Assembly (NCBI RefSeq): GCF_011440305.1
Contig: NZ_JAAOIW010000009.1
Location: 124,001 to 188,000 of the forward strand
DNA length: 64,000 nucleotides
Source: Paenibacillus agricola
GTDB taxonomy: Bacteria > Bacillota > Bacilli > Paenibacillales > NBRC-103111
Reading direction: 5' to 3'
Under the pieces are notes generated by a model that was not told the DNA's origin, made no database searches, and saw nothing but the letters and a program-made list of their open reading frames with translations. Both the position numbers and the translations under genes were made by a program. This document shows, piece by piece, positions 62,104-64,000 of this stretch. The stretch's first letter is position 1. Each line of letters begins with the position of its first letter.

Positions 62104-63164
62104 AGTGCCCTCCCATCTCCACTGTTCTTGTTATTTCTTACCTTTTCGACAGACCCGTTATTCCGATGCGATTTCATCAAAGCTTCTGCCACGTAGAGCG
62201 GGTAAATGCCGTCCTCTAATGTGCTAATCGGTTTCGCACCCTTTGTTAGGACGTCTACTAGGTGATCTACTGCATTCTGAATATTACTTGATTGATGAAG
62301 CAGATTATCTTCCTGATGCTCCAAAACTAAGCTCTTGATACCTGCAAGCATGGGGTGTGCCTCTGTGGCATAATAGCGGATCTTATCTCCGCTGTTAAGC
62401 ATTTCAATCTTACCTTGTTCAAAATACAAATCCATTTCGAAAATAAGAAAGTCTCTGTCATCAAAAGCCTCTGCATAACCCGCAATCCCGCCACTTGCCA
62501 ATGAAAATAGAAAGGAATAAGTCCAATCCTCCCTTGCATCCAGGTTTGTCGGGACTTGCTCAATGACTCTCACTTGATCTATCGATCCCGATACAAAACG
62601 AACCAAATCAAATAAGTGTGAGCCGTAATTGAAAATGCCTCTTGTATAACGCAAATGAATTTTCTTCAGCTTACCGTACTGCTCGGTTCGAACCGCCTCT
62701 CGGATCTGGACCACCCCATCGCTCCACCTTCTGGAAAGATTGACGAGTAAAGTGCGGTTGTAGCTTTGCGCCAATGCTGCGATTTTCTCTGCTTCATGGA
62801 TGCTCGTTGCTACTGGTTTCTCAAGGAAAATAACTCTAGCGGAGGAATTCTCGAGCACGGTCTTTAACAAATCGAAACGGACGTCAGAAGGTGTGCAGAT
62901 ACTGATAATATCCAGCCGGTGGTTCCTAAGCATAGCGACCAGATCTAAGTAAAATTCGGTTCTTGGTGCGACTAGTGCCAGTGTGTCCCCCTGCTCTTGA
63001 CGCACACCGACGGCGGCTACTAAGTCGATTTTCGGATGAAGATGATAAGCTAATGAGTGGCTTTGTGGTTGAGCCTTTAATGGAATATCGTACAGCAATC
63101 CAATATTGCCGAGTCCGATTACCGCCGCTTGAACTGGAGCCTCAGCCTTTGACGTTATATCCAT
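62100..63164 (-). CDS. Gfo/Idh/MocA-family oxidoreductase
   Basis: 354 residues from the ATG at 63164, preceded by GAAGGATGG; an ATG at 63200 would overlap the gene before it. The dinucleotide fold is AAVIGLGNIGLLYDIP and the conserved FLEKPVATSIHEAEKIA supplies the E-K-P lysine. NLSRRWSDGVVQIREAV is unusual compared with sugar dehydrogenases and resembles members found in polysaccharide or secondary-metabolite loci. The gene lies 17 bases after another Gfo/Idh gene, so the pathway has two related oxidation or reduction steps. Confidence 0.87.
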   Translation of the reverse strand: MDITSKAEAPVQAAVIGLGNIGLLYDIPLKAQPQSHSLAYHLHPKIDLVAAVGVRQEQGDTLALVAPRTEFYLDLVAMLRNHRLDIISICTPSDVRFDLLKTVLENSSARVIFLEKPVATSIHEAEKIAALAQSYNRTLLVNLSRRWSDGVVQIREAVRTEQYGKLKKIHLRYTRGIFNYGSHLFDLVRFVSGSIDQVRVIEQVPTNLDAREDWTYSFLFSLASGGIAGYAEAFDDRDFLIFEMDLYFEQGKIEMLNSGDKIRYYATEAHPMLAGIKSLVLEHQEDNLLHQSSNIQNAVDHLVDVLTKGAKPISTLEDGIYPLYVAEALMKSHRNNGSVEKVRNNKNSGDGRAL

Positions 63165-63181
63165 CGTAAACCATCCTTCTT

Positions 63182-64000
63182 TCAATTTAACTGGATCCAC
63201 CGTTGCTCTCTTAAAGATGTTAAAGCAGCCTCAGCCGTAGCCACAGAAGATCGAGCCGCTGAGCCGTCAAATAATGATTTCAAATGCTCCTCTACCGGAA
63301 TCCCCATCACGGCATCCCGAAATGCCTTCATTTCCAATTCCATCAGCCGTGTTAAAAACCCTGACTGATCCGTTGTGCTTTTCCCGTAAGCTATCCCGCC
63401 ATCTGCATCCCGATAATATTGCGCTCGCTCTTCGTCTTCTTCTACGGAGCTGTGGAGTAAATGTTCAATGGGCGGTTTGTTGTTCCTCAAATAAACCTTT
63501 GATTTCTTGAAATCAATGAGAATGGCACCTTCCGTGCCGTTGATCTTGATGTAGTGCTCACCCCAGCGGAAGCCCGAGCCGTACTGCATACTTCCTAAGG
63601 CTCCACCCTCGAATTGCAGAGTAAGCAGAAGGATATCCTCTTCATTTCCGTAGCCTTCCCCGTTATGGGCCAGGTTGCCGCCTGCCATGCTAACTGTTTT
63701 GGCTGGCCCCATGATCGTTTGCAGGAAATCAAGCTCATGTATATGATGGAACAAGTGTCCACCGGAACTCTCATTGTTCTTCTTCCAGCTGACCTTCTCT
63801 TGCTTAAACTCCCAGCCCGTTCGTTCGGAATGTACGACGAGCGGTTTCCCGATTTCACCGTCTTGAATCCAACGACGCGCTTGATGAATACCATTCACAA
63901 AATAATAAATATGTCCTGCCATCAGGAGGACGTTCGCCTTCTTGCATGCTTCAATCATGTCCTCGCAATCCTTATGTTTAAGTGTGACGGGCTTTTCGCA
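63182..64000 (-). CDS. Gfo/Idh/MocA-family oxidoreductase, N-terminus outside the window
   Basis: The frame is open to the right edge. CEKPVTLKHKDCEDMIEACK at the edge is the family E-K-P motif, which lies about 90-95 residues from the usual start, so roughly a quarter of the protein is missing. LLMAGHIYYFVNGIHQARRW and SSGGHLFHHIHELDFLQTIM hold the His-x-x-His/Asp block of the catalytic domain. It ends QRWIQLN. This is the first visible gene of the operon; the promoter lies beyond the window. Confidence 0.88.
   Translation of the reverse strand, partial: CEKPVTLKHKDCEDMIEACKKANVLLMAGHIYYFVNGIHQARRWIQDGEIGKPLVVHSERTGWEFKQEKVSWKKNNESSGGHLFHHIHELDFLQTIMGPAKTVSMAGGNLAHNGEGYGNEEDILLLTLQFEGGALGSMQYGSGFRWGEHYIKINGTEGAILIDFKKSKVYLRNNKPPIEHLLHSSVEEDEERAQYYRDADGGIAYGKSTTDQSGFLTRLMELEMKAFRDAVMGIPVEEHLKSLFDGSAARSSVATAEAALTSLREQRWIQLN

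Overview
The window looks like chromosomal DNA of a Paenibacillus-type member of the Bacillota. Coding DNA is AT-leaning apart from one GC-rich insert. Ribosome sites are strong GGAGG types. There are several LplB/YtcP-type sugar permease sets with membrane-bound AraC (YesN-like) regulators, an S-layer-homology tail, and a thiazole/oxazole peptide cluster of the heterocycloanthracin kind. This assignment is inference from gene style; no rRNA, complete tRNA or universal marker gene is present. Almost every gene lies on the minus strand.

Region 1 (1-12 kb) is a graveyard. It holds broken copies of an aldo/keto reductase, two AraC-type regulators, an lplB-type permease, an SRPBCC protein and a DinB-family protein. 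It also holds an IS630 transposase scrap, the 5' end of a group II intron sitting directly behind a transcription terminator, and decayed copies of the tmRNA (ssrA) 3' end beside a recombinase tail, which mark an old integration site. Intact genes here are a maltose/galactoside-type acetyltransferase, a DinB protein and a prolyl-4-hydroxylase-like oxygenase.

Region 2 (12-22 kb) is one intact catabolic locus. It runs ABC permease B, permease C, Gfo/Idh dehydrogenase, AraC regulator, solute-binding lipoprotein, aldo/keto reductase, MBL-fold hydrolase, Rieske ferredoxin and amidohydrolase, ending at a terminator. The two promoter regions share an ATGTCTA-type element.

Region 3 (22-33 kb) holds MerR and PP2C remnants, a two-component system next to an ABC exporter, a MarR/MFS pair, a LprI-like lipoprotein, and a strikingly GC-rich FAD monooxygenase divergent from its own MarR regulator across three GTTTC-N-GAAAC palindromes.

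Region 4 (34-40 kb) is a thiazole/oxazole-modified peptide (TOMM) cluster: a precursor whose core has 13 cysteines in a strict 4-then-5 residue rhythm, a TIGR03693-type maturation protein, a YcaO cyclodehydratase with a C-terminal PxPxP, and a SagB-type dehydrogenase. No dedicated exporter or immunity gene is recognisable.

Region 5 (40-54 kb) holds a FUSC-type membrane protein, an amino-acid ABC transporter with an M24 peptidase, a TetR/NmrA/FMN-reductase group, a MerR-SDR operon flanked by two truncated copies of one IS3-family element, a HerA tail, a DUF4345-like protein and a cytochrome P450.

Region 6 (54.4 kb to the window end) is a tightly packed operon of at least ten enzymes running off the right edge: two Gfo/Idh oxidoreductases, a gamma-synthase-like PLP enzyme, a DHDPS-family lyase, a glutamate-semialdehyde-aminomutase-like aminotransferase, RidA, a threonine-synthase-like PLP enzyme, an MBL hydrolase, an SDR and an aspartoacylase-family deacylase. 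I do not recognise the pathway.
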